From positions 18,126 through 82,125 of the forward strand of contig JACCZW010000155.1 of assembly GCA_013695765.1 (NCBI GenBank): 64,000 nucleotides of DNA, written 5' to 3'. The notes under the pieces are model-generated. The model did no database searches, was not told where the DNA came from, and saw only the letters and a program-made list of their open reading frames with translations. This document shows, in pieces, positions 21,428 through 30,906 of this stretch. Source of the DNA: Gammaproteobacteria bacterium (GTDB taxonomy: Bacteria > Pseudomonadota > Gammaproteobacteria > JACCYU01). The translations under genes and the position numbers were made by a program. The number at the start of each line of letters is the position of its first letter. Position 1 is the first letter of the stretch.

Positions 21428-21636
21428 GTTCATGGTCTGCGCGCAAGGCGAAGCGTGTTTTAGTCGCGCTGCTGCGCATTGGCTGGCAGATTAAGAGACA
21501 ATCCGGTTCTCACCGTACCCTCTCGCGTAGCGGTTGGCCCGATGTCACGTTCGCCTTCCACGACAAAGACGAGATCGGCCCAAAGATGTTGGCCCGTATC
21601 GCAAAACAGACGGGGCTGAGTCCCGATGACTTCTAA
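21424..21636 (+). CDS. hicA: HicA-family mRNA interferase toxin
   Basis: Predicted double-stranded-RNA-binding-fold toxin that cuts mRNA. It has 70 residues from a GTG that overlaps the hicB stop (GTGA). The catalytic histidine sits in the QSGSHRTL motif, and the LARIAKQTGLSPDDF end is typical of the family. Tight overlap implies coupled translation. Confidence 0.82.
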   Translation: MSSWSARKAKRVLVALLRIGWQIKRQSGSHRTLSRSGWPDVTFAFHDKDEIGPKMLARIAKQTGLSPDDF

Positions 21637-21787
21637 ACCTGACAAATCCCCGCAGCCGATCGCCCGTGAAATCCCTCGGTTCTTCCAGGTAAAGGAGGCG
21701 GGCGGTGGTGCGCGAAGACGGGGACGCGGATGAAATAGACACACCCACACCGGGCGCGCGCGGTGGCATCACACATATCTACGCTGG

Positions 21788-22644
21788 ATGAGCAGCCAAG
21801 ATCCAACGGGAACCGATTGGACTGCGCGGGAAATTGACCTGATCCTGCTAGACTATTTCCATATGCTCAAAATGGAAACGGTCGGGCAGCACTACGTCAA
21901 ATCCCATCGTAACGCCGCGCTTCAATCAGTCATAGGACGTTCGCGCGGATCGATAGAATTCAAACATCAGAATATCAGCGCCGTATTGTTGAAACTCGGC
22001 ATGCCTTGGATTCCAGGTTACAAGCCGATGGCAAATTATCAAAGGGCACTTATAAATGGCATCGAGCGATATCTGGATGCGAGCCCTGAAATTTTTTCAC
22101 CGCGTGTTGTTCATCAACCAGATCGCCTGGCGGAGGAAGGCGCGTTGTTTTTCGAGCCGCCACCTGCCATCACCGCGGCCAAAAGCCCGCAACCGAGTTT
22201 CTTGAGCCGGTTGGTGCGCAAATTCGATCCTGCCAAGCGCGACGCGCGTGACCGTGCATTGGGCAGATTGGGTGAAGAGCGCGTGCTGCTGTCCGAGAGG
22301 GCGCGCCTCACGGCGTCCGGGCGCAAAGACCTCGCCGGCAAAGTACGCTGGATTGCCGAAGAAGACGGCGATGGCGCCGGTTTCGATATTTTGTCATTCA
22401 GCAAATCTGGCCAGGAACGCTTGTTGGAAGTTAAAACGACGTCAGGTCACAAACAAACGCCGTTCTATTTGTCCGAGAACGAAAGGTCACTCTCTACGGA
22501 GCGGCCCGGCGATTTCCGGTACGGTTGTATGATTTCATCAAGACTCCAAGAGCTTTCAAGCTTATCCCTCCTCTGGAGAATTCCGTGATGCTCAAACCCA
22601 GCATCTATCGAGCATCATTTAATACTTATTCTGCCGGGCGATAG
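21788..22644 (+). pseudogene. DUF3883 domain protein, frameshifted near its C-terminus
   Basis: The first frame encodes 266 residues to a stop at 22588. An N-terminal region of unknown type (WTAREIDLILLDYFHMLKME, GRSRGSIEFKHQNISAVLL) is followed by a DUF3883 domain (GFDILSFSKSGQERLLEVKTT, FYLSENE), a nuclease-like domain common in restriction and defence proteins. The family continuation is in another frame from about 22522 (RLYDFIKTPRAFKLIPPLEN) and ends at 22644, which implies one lost base between about 22510 and 22525. Whether this is a mutation or a read error is not known. It starts 151 bases after hicA. Confidence 0.75.
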
Positions 22645-22766
22645 GCATCAGCTTATAGTGCGCCGCGTGATTATCCGGCGTGCATTAGCACGCTTTAGCC
22701 GCGAACGACATCGAAGCAAAGCGCACCTGGCGCCGTGGACCAAACGGTCGTGACCTGCCTCATGCG

Positions 22767-23324
22767 TCATGCGATAACCGCTACTCCGAACAGGTAGGGA
22801 TGCAGCGTAAGAAAAATGCCGTACGCGACGAGTCCCGCGACCAAGGCAGTTAAATCTTTGACTAGAGGCTGCCTCGTAGCTGAAATCTCCGCTCCGCGCC
22901 TGTTGGCCAACCACATGTCGATCAAAGCGAAGCTACCCAGACCGCCGAACAGCACTAAAGAGGCCAGATCGCCGTTGGCCAGCAGGTGCGCGACGGCCCA
23001 TGCGCTAACACCCCACAGCATAGGATGCGCCGTGAAACGTTTGATGTTCGTTGGAAGATACGCGGTTGCGAGGAGGACAAAGGCGAGCGGGGTGATCAGT
23101 AATGCTGCCACGCGGCCCCAACCTGGAGGCTGCCACAGGGGCACGAAATCCGCAGCGCTTTTGCCAATGATGATCAATACCAGCCCGGCTAAAGCAACGC
23201 CCGAGAAGAGGGCCATGTAACGGCCTTCACCGAGCCTGCCTGCCAGGCGTTCACGCAATGCTGGAAAGCCGGGCACCAGATGTACGCCGACGAAGACGAT
23301 GATCCCAAGAGTAAGCAGCAGCAT
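22767..23324 (-). CDS. NnrU family membrane protein
   Basis: Integral membrane protein of the NnrU family, related to NnrU and methanethiol S-methyltransferase-like proteins and sometimes linked to nitric oxide reduction. It has 185 residues and five or six hydrophobic segments. Signatures are FVGVHLVPGFPALRERLAGRLGEGRYM near the start and RFTAHPMLWGVSAWAVAHLLANGD in the middle. No denitrification gene is nearby, so the role here is open. Confidence 0.88.
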   Translation of the reverse strand: MLLLTLGIIVFVGVHLVPGFPALRERLAGRLGEGRYMALFSGVALAGLVLIIIGKSAADFVPLWQPPGWGRVAALLITPLAFVLLATAYLPTNIKRFTAHPMLWGVSAWAVAHLLANGDLASLVLFGGLGSFALIDMWLANRRGAEISATRQPLVKDLTALVAGLVAYGIFLTLHPYLFGVAVIA

Positions 23325-23487
23325 TCGTCAGCAGACCAAAGTAGCACCGATCAAAATCCTAAGCGTAAGCGCAGCCGAAGTCGAGTCTGCGTCACAGGGG
23401 CAGGTCGGGAATCCTTGGCCGGCGGCAGATCGCCACAGGTGTTGGCGACCTGCATAAAGCACACGCTAAAACGCGTTATCCGCTTTC

Positions 23488-26040
23488 TCAAACCGGTGTC
23501 GGACGCAGTTCGGCCAGTAGCTTCGTGAGCGCGGAGAAGTCCACGGGCTTGACCAGGTGGGCGTTGAAGCCAACCTCTGCGGAGCGGCGACGGTCTTCCG
23601 CCTGACCCCAGCCGGTCAGGGCCACCAGCGACATGCGTTTGCCCCACGGCGCTGCGCGTATTTTGCGGGCCACCTCCAAGCCGTTGAGTTTCGGTAGACC
23701 GATGTCGAGCAATATGACGTCGGGTTGGAACGTCGCCGCCGACTCCACGGCCTCAACGCCGTCGTAGGCGGTGTACGTCTCGTGGCCCGTCATCTTCAAC
23801 AGCAGGGCGAGAGACGTGGCCGAGTCACGGTTGTCATCGACCACGAGGATGGTTAGGGCCACGGCGCTGGTCGGCGCGCCGGCGTCGGGCTCTGGTTGCG
23901 GCGGCGCTTCGGACATTGCGACCCAGGCCGGCAAACTGATTACGAACTCGCTTCCCTGACCCGTGCCGGCACTGCGGGCGGCCACCGTACCGCCGTGCAT
24001 CTCCACCAGGCTCTTGACCAGGGTCAGGCCGATGCCCAGCCCGCTGCGCGAACGTTCCAGCGACGTATCGAGCTGCTTGAACATTTCGAAGACGGCGGGA
24101 AGTTGCTGCACGGTCATGCCGATGCCGTTGTCCCGCACCCGAAGGACGACCTGCTCACCCTCCGGCTCGACCAGCAGGTCAATGCGCCCGTCGGGGTCCG
24201 TGAACTTGCAGGCGTTGGTCAGCAGGTTGTCCACGACCTGAGCCAGACGGATCGGATCCGCGTGCAGGTATACCGGGTGCGCCGGCAAGGTGACATTCAG
24301 TTGGTGGCCCATGCTCTCACACAGCGGACGGACGGATTCGAGGGCGTGACTCACCACGGACGCGAGCTCAACCCGCTCTGTGCGCAGGTCGATCCTGCCG
24401 CGGCTGAGGCGGCTCACGTCGAGCAGGTCATCCACCAGATGGACCAACTGACCGATTTGACGCTCCATGATGTCCGAGGCCGAGCGGACGGCGTGCCGGT
24501 CGCCCTCCATGGCCCGTATGATCTCAACAGCGTTGCGGATCGGCGCCAGCGGGTTACGAAGTTCATGCGCCAGCGTCGCCAGGAATTCATTCTTGCGGCG
24601 GTCGGCCTCGGACAAATCGGCGGCGAGTGTCCTCAATTCATCGTCAATCAGCTTGCGCTCCGTCCCGTCGCGCATAATCTTCGTGAATCCGATCAATGCA
24701 CCCGTCTCGTCGCGGTAGGCGGTGGCGACGCCAAGCGCGAAGAACGCCGTGCCGTCCTTTTTCCGCATCCAGCGATCATCACCGGCGCTGCCCGTGGCGG
24801 CGGCTTTCTCCAGCTCTCGCCGTGCGACCCCGCTTCGCACGTCCTCCGGCGTGAAGATGGTCGGCACGATATCCTTGCCAATGAATTCGACCTCATCGAA
24901 GCCTAAAACCCGCAAGACGCCTTCATTCCAGCTGGTCGCCCTTCCTTTCGGATCGGTCGTGAAGATCGCGTAGTCGCTGATCTGCTCGATGACGATGCGG
25001 AAGCGGTGCTCCTCTTCGCGCCGCTGGTGTTCCGCCCGCCGATATTCGCTGATGTCACGAAAAACCAGTACGACACCGACGACGCGCCCTGCGGCATCGC
25101 GGATTGGAGCGGCGCTATCGTTGATCGGACGCTCGCTGCCGTCCTTGTGTATCAGTACCGTGTGATTCGTCAGCGAGACGACATCGCCTTGAGACCGCAC
25201 CTTTTTGACCGGATCCTCGATTCCCCGGCGGGTTTTCTCGTCAACGACGCGGAACACTTCCCCAAGCGAGCGACCCGCCGCCTCGTCCTCCGTCCATCCG
25301 GTCAGGGCTTCTGCTACGGGATTGAGCGTGGTCACGCGCCCCTCGTCATCGGTAGCGATGATGGCGTCGCCAATGCTGGCGAGCGTGACTCGCAACCGCT
25401 CACGGTGGTCCCGCAGTGACGTTTCGGCGTGCATGATACCCCGGCCCACGGCCACGCTCGTCGCGCCCGCGATGGCCACACATGCCGCGAGCAGCATCAC
25501 GGCAAAGCCAAGGACCGCCTCCATGCGTTGAAAGGCGACTTCCCTGCTACCCTCGTACGTCGCGGTCGCGTCGATCTGCATCGCGTCGCCCAGAAAACCT
25601 TCCAGTTCGACGCGTAGTGTGTGCAGCCGGGCCAGTTTTCCCGCGCTCAGCTGGCGATTCCTGGCGTTCAGCAGGTCCCCGCCGACGGCCTTGAAATCCC
25701 GCCACAAGGCGGCAAACCGGACAGCCAGGGCGCGCTGGTTGGCCGTAGACGCGACTCGTTCGTACTCGGCAAGATACCGCGCCACGTCCAGCGCGCGTTT
25801 CGCTGCCGCCTGCCGGGTTTCCGGGTCGCCACTTCGGAGGTGCGTACGTACGTCCAGCGCGTAGCCAAGGATGCTGCTCTTCAGCTCCCGCACCGCCGCG
25901 CTACGTGTGCGCGCGTCGTTCGCCATCTCGTCTACCTGCCCTTCTATGGACAGCAGACGGACGGTCATCGTCAGAATGGCAACGACCAGCAGGACAATCA
26001 GCGTCCCGAATCCGAGCATGAGTTTTCTTGCACTGGTCAT
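23488..26040 (-). CDS. Hybrid sensor histidine kinase with two PAS domains and receiver
   Basis: Membrane-bound signalling kinase of 850 residues from the ATG at 26040 (the frame stays open further but without family sequence). Two transmembrane helices (about 8-30 and 176-200) frame a periplasmic helical sensor. PAS domains follow at about 215-330 and 340-460. HisKA has the phosphoacceptor histidine at about 492 (LAHELRNPLAP), the HATPase has NLLTNACKF and DNGIGM, and a C-terminal receiver has DDN and the phosphorylated Asp at about 779 (LLDIGLPKLNG). No output regulator is next to it, so signal output probably passes through a separate protein. Confidence 0.93.
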   Translation of the reverse strand: MTSARKLMLGFGTLIVLLVVAILTMTVRLLSIEGQVDEMANDARTRSAAVRELKSSILGYALDVRTHLRSGDPETRQAAAKRALDVARYLAEYERVASTANQRALAVRFAALWRDFKAVGGDLLNARNRQLSAGKLARLHTLRVELEGFLGDAMQIDATATYEGSREVAFQRMEAVLGFAVMLLAACVAIAGATSVAVGRGIMHAETSLRDHRERLRVTLASIGDAIIATDDEGRVTTLNPVAEALTGWTEDEAAGRSLGEVFRVVDEKTRRGIEDPVKKVRSQGDVVSLTNHTVLIHKDGSERPINDSAAPIRDAAGRVVGVVLVFRDISEYRRAEHQRREEEHRFRIVIEQISDYAIFTTDPKGRATSWNEGVLRVLGFDEVEFIGKDIVPTIFTPEDVRSGVARRELEKAAATGSAGDDRWMRKKDGTAFFALGVATAYRDETGALIGFTKIMRDGTERKLIDDELRTLAADLSEADRRKNEFLATLAHELRNPLAPIRNAVEIIRAMEGDRHAVRSASDIMERQIGQLVHLVDDLLDVSRLSRGRIDLRTERVELASVVSHALESVRPLCESMGHQLNVTLPAHPVYLHADPIRLAQVVDNLLTNACKFTDPDGRIDLLVEPEGEQVVLRVRDNGIGMTVQQLPAVFEMFKQLDTSLERSRSGLGIGLTLVKSLVEMHGGTVAARSAGTGQGSEFVISLPAWVAMSEAPPQPEPDAGAPTSAVALTILVVDDNRDSATSLALLLKMTGHETYTAYDGVEAVESAATFQPDVILLDIGLPKLNGLEVARKIRAAPWGKRMSLVALTGWGQAEDRRRSAEVGFNAHLVKPVDFSALTKLLAELRPTPV

Positions 26041-26227
26041 GTACGGCAATTGTCCGTCAGTTGCCTGGCACGTCCCGTATACGTGACGGCCGCCTGGTGG
26101 TTGCGGGTGCATTGTACGCCCGCGGCACCGCCGTCGCTTTGCCGCGAACGCTTTGGCTACAACCACGATTTCTCATACCGGCGTGCCGAGTCTACGCAAG
26201 GAACGGCGTTTTCTTCACGAAGAATAA

Positions 26228-27127
26228 CTACCACTTTATTCGCCCGCGCGCCCGTAGTCCCTGCGGCAGCAGGCTCGCATAGATCAGCGCGTTGATCGGC
26301 GTCTCGACCCCCGCCTCGCGGCCGAGGCGCGCCACCGCGCCGGTTTGTGCTTCGAGCTCGGACGGCAACCCGGCCATGATGTCGCGTTGCATGGAGGCGG
26401 TGCCGTCAGGCGGCATGCCGTCCAATAGATCCAGCGCGGTTGCCGGCGCGCCAGGCGGCACATCGACGCCGCGCCCCTTTGCGACGTTCTCGATTTCCAG
26501 CATGGCCTGTTGCAGCATTTTGCGCGTCTCAGGGTGCGCGCCACCCCAGGCGGCGATGAACAGGAATTTTTCCCACATCGCGGCATCGATATTCGGTGCG
26601 ATATCGATTGTCAGCCCGTGCGCACGTTCGAAAGCGTGTTGTATGCGAATCAGACGTTCGCTACGCAGTTTGTCCAGTTCGCCGAATTTGATGAACGGTT
26701 TGCCGGCGGCGTGACGCACGTGACCCGGTTCGACCACGTAAGCAATCAGGCTGCACAGACCGCCCAACACTTTTTCGCGACCCAGTTCAGCGGCAAGCAT
26801 TGCTGGCGCTTCTACGCCATTTTGCAGCGGGATCACGCAACTCTCCGGTCCCAGCATCGGCGGGAGCGCGCGCGCCGCTTGCGCCACCTGCCAGGCCTTG
26901 ACGCACAAAAGCACCACATCGAAGGTGCCTGCATGTTCAGCATCGTCGGTGACCTGCACGTGCGGCACGATGAAATCACCGTCGATGCTATCGACCCGCA
27001 AGCCGCCGGTGCGCAGCGCTTCGAGTTGCCGGCCGCGCGCGATGAACGTCACGTCCTCGCCGGCGTCAGCCAGCCGCCCGCCGACGTAGCCGCCGATGCC
27101 GCCGGCGCCGAAGATCGCTAAGCGCAT
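26228..27127 (-). CDS. panE: 2-dehydropantoate 2-reductase
   Basis: NADPH-dependent ketopantoate reductase of pantothenate/CoA synthesis. It has 299 residues, with the Rossmann motif IFGAGGIGGYVGGRLA at the N-terminus and VVLLCVKAWQVAQAA, VIPLQNGVEAP and EKFLFIAAWGGA (the catalytic Lys is in the EKF region). The C-terminal helical domain includes ELEAQTGAVARLGREAGVETP, matching the family. It lies 21 bases downstream of the lspA-like gene. Confidence 0.92.
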   Translation of the reverse strand: MRLAIFGAGGIGGYVGGRLADAGEDVTFIARGRQLEALRTGGLRVDSIDGDFIVPHVQVTDDAEHAGTFDVVLLCVKAWQVAQAARALPPMLGPESCVIPLQNGVEAPAMLAAELGREKVLGGLCSLIAYVVEPGHVRHAAGKPFIKFGELDKLRSERLIRIQHAFERAHGLTIDIAPNIDAAMWEKFLFIAAWGGAHPETRKMLQQAMLEIENVAKGRGVDVPPGAPATALDLLDGMPPDGTASMQRDIMAGLPSELEAQTGAVARLGREAGVETPINALIYASLLPQGLRARGRIKW

Positions 27128-27148
27128 GGATAAATCTCGTCTGAAAAT

Positions 27149-27637
27149 TTAACGAGCGACAGTCCGCCGAAGAGCCAGGTATAGCAGCATGATCATTCCC
27201 AGCGCGATCGACACGTCCGCCAGATTGAAGATCATCAAGTGCAGCGGCGTCATCACGATGTTGATAAAATCCAGCGCGCGCCCCTCGTGCAGCAGCCTGT
27301 CGATAACGTTACTCAACGTACCGCCGGCGATCAGCGACCCGGCGGCCACACCAGTCGGCGTCAGCCCGGCCCTCAACACGATAAACGCGATCACGGCAGC
27401 GGCGAATATCGCGGGACCGATCATAAACGCCCAGCACCGCAGTGCGCGCGGTGAGTCGTCCAGACTCATGACCGTGCCGGCATTTTCCCAATGGCTCAAG
27501 CGCAGCCAGCCGTTCAGATAATACCGCGCCGGCGCATCGACCAGAGTTGCACGCACGACCGCCTTCGAACCCAGGTCGGCGCCGATGCAAAGACACACGA
27601 TACAAATCGTGAGCGCGGTGCGGTGAACCGTGCTCAT
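27149..27637 (-). CDS. Lipoprotein signal peptidase (SPase II) family protein
   Basis: Inner-membrane aspartic protease that cleaves prolipoprotein signal peptides. The ATG at 27637 gives 162 residues with four hydrophobic segments. Both catalytic-aspartate motifs are present: SNVIDRLLHEGRALDFINI and FNLADVSI. The sequence is more diverged than a housekeeping LspA and sits in a cinA-lspA-panE run rather than beside ileS, so it may be a paralogue. Confidence 0.85.
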   Translation of the reverse strand: MSTVHRTALTICIVCLCIGADLGSKAVVRATLVDAPARYYLNGWLRLSHWENAGTVMSLDDSPRALRCWAFMIGPAIFAAAVIAFIVLRAGLTPTGVAAGSLIAGGTLSNVIDRLLHEGRALDFINIVMTPLHLMIFNLADVSIALGMIMLLYLALRRTVAR

Positions 27638-27715
27638 GCCCGATAGATGAGCGGTTCGATTTTCAGCGTATTCCCATGGCGAATGCACCGCAGGCAGCGG
27701 CGGTGCTCAGCCCGG

Positions 27716-28957
27716 CTAGCCACCGCCGCGCGAAGCGAGTTCAAGGCGCAGAAAGTTCAGCAGGTTGATCGCCGCGAACTGACGTTGACGCTCGCGGTCG
27801 CCGGGCAGGCGCACGTTTCGCGTTTCGACTTCGCCATCGAGCGCGACGGCGAGCACGACAAGGTCGCGCGCTGCGTTTTCCGCTTCGCTTTCGTCGTGCG
27901 CGTCGATCGCGGCCAGCCCCACGTCCGCGGCGAACAGCTTGCGGACACCCGCCGCCATGGCGCTGGCCGCGACTTGCGGATCGGTGGGTAACGACGCATC
28001 CAGCAAACGCTCAAGCGTTTGTGCGCCAACGGCGATCACGCTGCCGCACAGGATGTCGTCCGCGCCGGGAGTTCGGGTCAGTCGCGCGCTGATCAAGCCG
28101 CCGGTCAGGGTCTCCGCCAGCGCAAGGTTAAGCCTGTTCGCGCGCAACAGATCGATCACCACGGATTCCATGGTCTGCGCATCGACGCCGAACACGAGGT
28201 CGCCTAAAATCTCGCGCAGGTTACGGTCTTCATCGTCGAGCAATCGTTGCGCGGTGGCCTCATCCTGCGCTCTGGCGGTGATGCGCACCTTGATGCCTTC
28301 GATGCCGCTCGCCAGCAGCGCCAAAGTGGGATTGTCGATTTCGTCCAGCGCGGCAATGCGCGCTTCGAGCAGTTCGGCCAAGCCGGATTCCGATTGCCCC
28401 CAGGTGCGCAGGGTGCGGCTCCTGATGACCGCCACCGCGCCCGCGCGCTTCTGCAGATCGGGAACGATTGTGCCCGCGATCATCTCGCGCATCTCGTACG
28501 GCACGCCGGGCACGGCGTAAATCACTTTGTCGCGCAACGGACACACCAGTCCCGGCGCGGTACCGGGCATCTGCGCAATGACCAAGGCGCCCTCCGGCAC
28601 ATCGGCCTGGCGCAGATTGTTTTGCGGCATCTCACGTCCGCGCGCGAAAAAGCGTTCGCGAATGCGCGCAACGATTGCCTCATCGCGCACCAGCGCCGCA
28701 TCCATGATCTCCGCGATCGCCTCGCGCGTGATGTCGTCGTGCGTGGGACCTAAGCCGCCGCACATGATTACCGCGTCGCTGCGGTTCAGCGCAATACGCA
28801 ATGTCTCGACGATGCGCGCGCGGTTGTCGCCTACATGCGTGTGGTAGTAACTGTCGATACCGGCCAGCGCGAGCTGCTCCCCGATCCACGCCGAATTCGT
28901 ATCGATGTTCTGGCCGAGCAGCAACTCGCTGCCGACGGCGATCACTTCACAGCGCAA
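27716..28957 (-). CDS. cinA: CinA family protein with degenerate amidohydrolase domain
   Basis: Two-domain CinA, 413 residues. The N-terminal COG1058 domain is well kept (IAVGSELLLGQNIDTNS, GGLGPTHDDITREAIAEI, GVPYEMREMI) and would act on ADP-ribose or related nucleotides. The C-terminal nicotinamide-nucleotide deamidase domain is altered: the family active-site AESCTGG reads AETLTGG, so the catalytic serine is a threonine, and the later TGIAGP signature is missing. NMN deamidation is therefore doubtful. It is followed by the lspA-like gene and panE on the same strand. Confidence 0.88.
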   Translation of the reverse strand: MRCEVIAVGSELLLGQNIDTNSAWIGEQLALAGIDSYYHTHVGDNRARIVETLRIALNRSDAVIMCGGLGPTHDDITREAIAEIMDAALVRDEAIVARIRERFFARGREMPQNNLRQADVPEGALVIAQMPGTAPGLVCPLRDKVIYAVPGVPYEMREMIAGTIVPDLQKRAGAVAVIRSRTLRTWGQSESGLAELLEARIAALDEIDNPTLALLASGIEGIKVRITARAQDEATAQRLLDDEDRNLREILGDLVFGVDAQTMESVVIDLLRANRLNLALAETLTGGLISARLTRTPGADDILCGSVIAVGAQTLERLLDASLPTDPQVAASAMAAGVRKLFAADVGLAAIDAHDESEAENAARDLVVLAVALDGEVETRNVRLPGDRERQRQFAAINLLNFLRLELASRGGG

Positions 28958-28992
28958 CGCTTAGCCTCCATCGATCAAGGTCTTACGGTGCT

Positions 28993-30126
28993 TCATCCGG
29001 TACCATTATCCTCTGTCGCTGCCGGGCGCCGCCGATATTCGATCATCGCCTCGGAAGCGTCGCGCCTCAGCATCGAATCGACCTCGGCGCCGACCTGTAC
29101 AGCGACCGGATCACGACGCGCAACCGCGGCGCAGTGCGCCCGATAGTCCGTCGCCAACTTGACGTCGCTCAGCAGTGGGTCGTCCTTTTTCAGAGCCTGC
29201 GCCTGCCATGCCCGGTTGATGCTGATAACCCGGCCGGCCCCGTCGACAACCGCGATGCTTGCGTGCAGCGAATGAAGAATGGCATGCACCAGCGCCTCAC
29301 GCTCTTGCAACGCCGCCTGCGCAAGTCCTTTTTTGACGATTTCGGCCTGCAAATCCCGATTGGCGGACGCTTGCTGTTCACGGGAGTAGCGGACGCGCCG
29401 TAGCAGTTCCGCGTTCTCGAAATTCAGTCTGAGCGCGCCCGTAAACGACATATGCAGCCGGCGCGACGCCATGCGCATCAGCACCATGAAAAGCAGCGTC
29501 ATCACGCCCATGGTGATCTGCGTCGGTTCGCTCTCCATCATCAGCCGTGTCGCGTACGGCAGTAAGGCGAGCAGCAGGAATGCCAACGCGGCGCCGGGAT
29601 GTGGCGAGAGCGTAGTTAGACTTGCGGCCGACATGCCCGCCAGCACGGCGCCAATGAGCGCTTGGTAGGGCAGGTTGTCTGCCGGAAACAGCAGAGCACC
29701 GAAAATGCCCCAACTGGCTCCCGCCAGCACCACCGCGACCAGCGACAAACGCCCCCAGTATCGCGCCTGGAGCGGCGTGGGCCGGGCGCGATTGTAAGCA
29801 AGAAGCAGAAAATAGCGAGTCGCGGTTAGGACGTTTATGAGTACCAGCCAGCCGACGATCGCGGCGCGTGGCACGTGATCCCAGAGAACAAAGGCAGTGA
29901 GGAAAGCAATGATCACCGTGGCGACCAAGGCAATCGGCAACTGCCGATGCAGCAACGCGAGCAGTTCACCGCGGATCTCGTCCGCGTGGTCGGGCGCGCT
30001 TGAGTCGTATGGGATGTCCTGTGGCGCTGGCGAGGCGCGCTGCTGGTCTAGAGTCACGTGCGACCTAAGTCTGGGCAGAATGGGGCGCCACGATTTTTCA
30101 TTGGCGAGTTTCCAGGCTGTAACCAA
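28993..30126 (-). CDS. Multi-pass membrane sensor with partial PAS domain, no output domain
   Basis: A 377-residue protein with about six hydrophobic segments between residues 65 and 220 (LPIALVATVIIAFLTAFVLW and later), a coiled-coil stretch (NAELLRRVRYSREQQASANR), then a PAS domain starting at AILHSLHASIAVVDGAGRV that ends about two thirds through. The layout matches the sensor half of MASE-PAS diguanylate cyclases or kinases, but no GGDEF, EAL or kinase domain follows before cinA, 35 bases on. It may be a truncated gene. The GTG at 30057 is an alternative start. Confidence 0.6.
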   Translation of the reverse strand: MVTAWKLANEKSWRPILPRLRSHVTLDQQRASPAPQDIPYDSSAPDHADEIRGELLALLHRQLPIALVATVIIAFLTAFVLWDHVPRAAIVGWLVLINVLTATRYFLLLAYNRARPTPLQARYWGRLSLVAVVLAGASWGIFGALLFPADNLPYQALIGAVLAGMSAASLTTLSPHPGAALAFLLLALLPYATRLMMESEPTQITMGVMTLLFMVLMRMASRRLHMSFTGALRLNFENAELLRRVRYSREQQASANRDLQAEIVKKGLAQAALQEREALVHAILHSLHASIAVVDGAGRVISINRAWQAQALKKDDPLLSDVKLATDYRAHCAAVARRDPVAVQVGAEVDSMLRRDASEAMIEYRRRPAATEDNGTG

Positions 30127-30204
30127 GTTCTATATTGAACGACGGCTTCACGATATACCTGCGACCCTGTTGAGGCTCGCATCTCGTCAGACTTACACCT
30201 CATG

Positions 30205-30459
30205 TTACTCCCCTGGCGTTCTCGCATCTGAACTTTCGAGACCGCGCTCGCTGATCCACCTTTGACGTAGATCGCCCGCCAGCATTAACGCCCTCTGTGT
30301 GACGGACGCGACGCCTTCGTAACCGTATTCGCGCCGGACCGTAAGGCGCGCACGGATCGTATCTACCAGCGCGAGTTCGTATTCCTCGCCGCGATCAGTC
30401 TCCTCGATCAGCTCACGCCCACGCGCATGCTGCTTTACGCGTGCGGCACGCTCAGGCAT
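30205..30459 (-). CDS. Hypothetical protein, 84 residues
   Basis: I do not recognise this protein. It is rich in Arg and Glu (MPERAARVKQHARGRELIEE), predicted helical, and has no signal peptide or membrane segment. It lies downstream of the yoeB-like gene on the same strand and could be a real small gene or a chance frame. Confidence 0.3.
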   Translation of the reverse strand: MPERAARVKQHARGRELIEETDRGEEYELALVDTIRARLTVRREYGYEGVASVTQRALMLAGDLRQRWISERGLESSDARTPGE

Positions 30460-30603
30460 CCGAAGGTAGTAACTCGCCTTTGCGCCCCTGACGTTTTTCC
30501 GGCCGAGTGCGGCGCCTCGAACGGTGAATTGACGATGGGTTGCTGGAGTATGGAGGGTTGGGTCGTCATTTCGTCCAGTTTCATATAAGTTCGGAAACCG
30601 CAG

Positions 30604-30906
30604 TCAATAGTGATAGCGGGCCTGCAGGAAATCGATCCGATCGCGCGCGACGAGATAGACAATCCGATGCTCCTGCGTGAGGCGGCGCGACCACGTATCC
30701 GGCGCAAGATACTTAAGCGGCTCCGGCTTGCCGATGCCTGCAAAAGGGTTGCGCAGTATTGCCTCGACTAGAGCCAGGGCGCGCAGCGCGATCTTTCGAT
30801 CGGTCTGGATCCAATAGCGCAAATCCTCCAGAAACTCGGGTTGAAAAACGGCTTGACGCTGCGTACCCGCTTTAGTGGGTGGCTTAAGCGGTTTCTTCAA
30901 GTCCAA
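30604..30906 (-). CDS. yoeB: YoeB/Txe family mRNA interferase toxin
   Basis: Ribosome-dependent endoribonuclease toxin of a type II module. It has 100 residues, about 16 more than E. coli YoeB, because the frame opens within the antitoxin gene. The core is highly similar: FLEDLRYWIQTDRKI, GKPEPLKYL, WSRRLTQEHRIVY and the final RYHY. Glu62, Arg81 and His99 match the YoeB catalytic Glu46, Arg65 and His83, so the toxin looks active. Its start overlaps the antitoxin gene by 23 bases. Confidence 0.9.
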   Translation of the reverse strand: MDLKKPLKPPTKAGTQRQAVFQPEFLEDLRYWIQTDRKIALRALALVEAILRNPFAGIGKPEPLKYLAPDTWSRRLTQEHRIVYLVARDRIDFLQARYHY

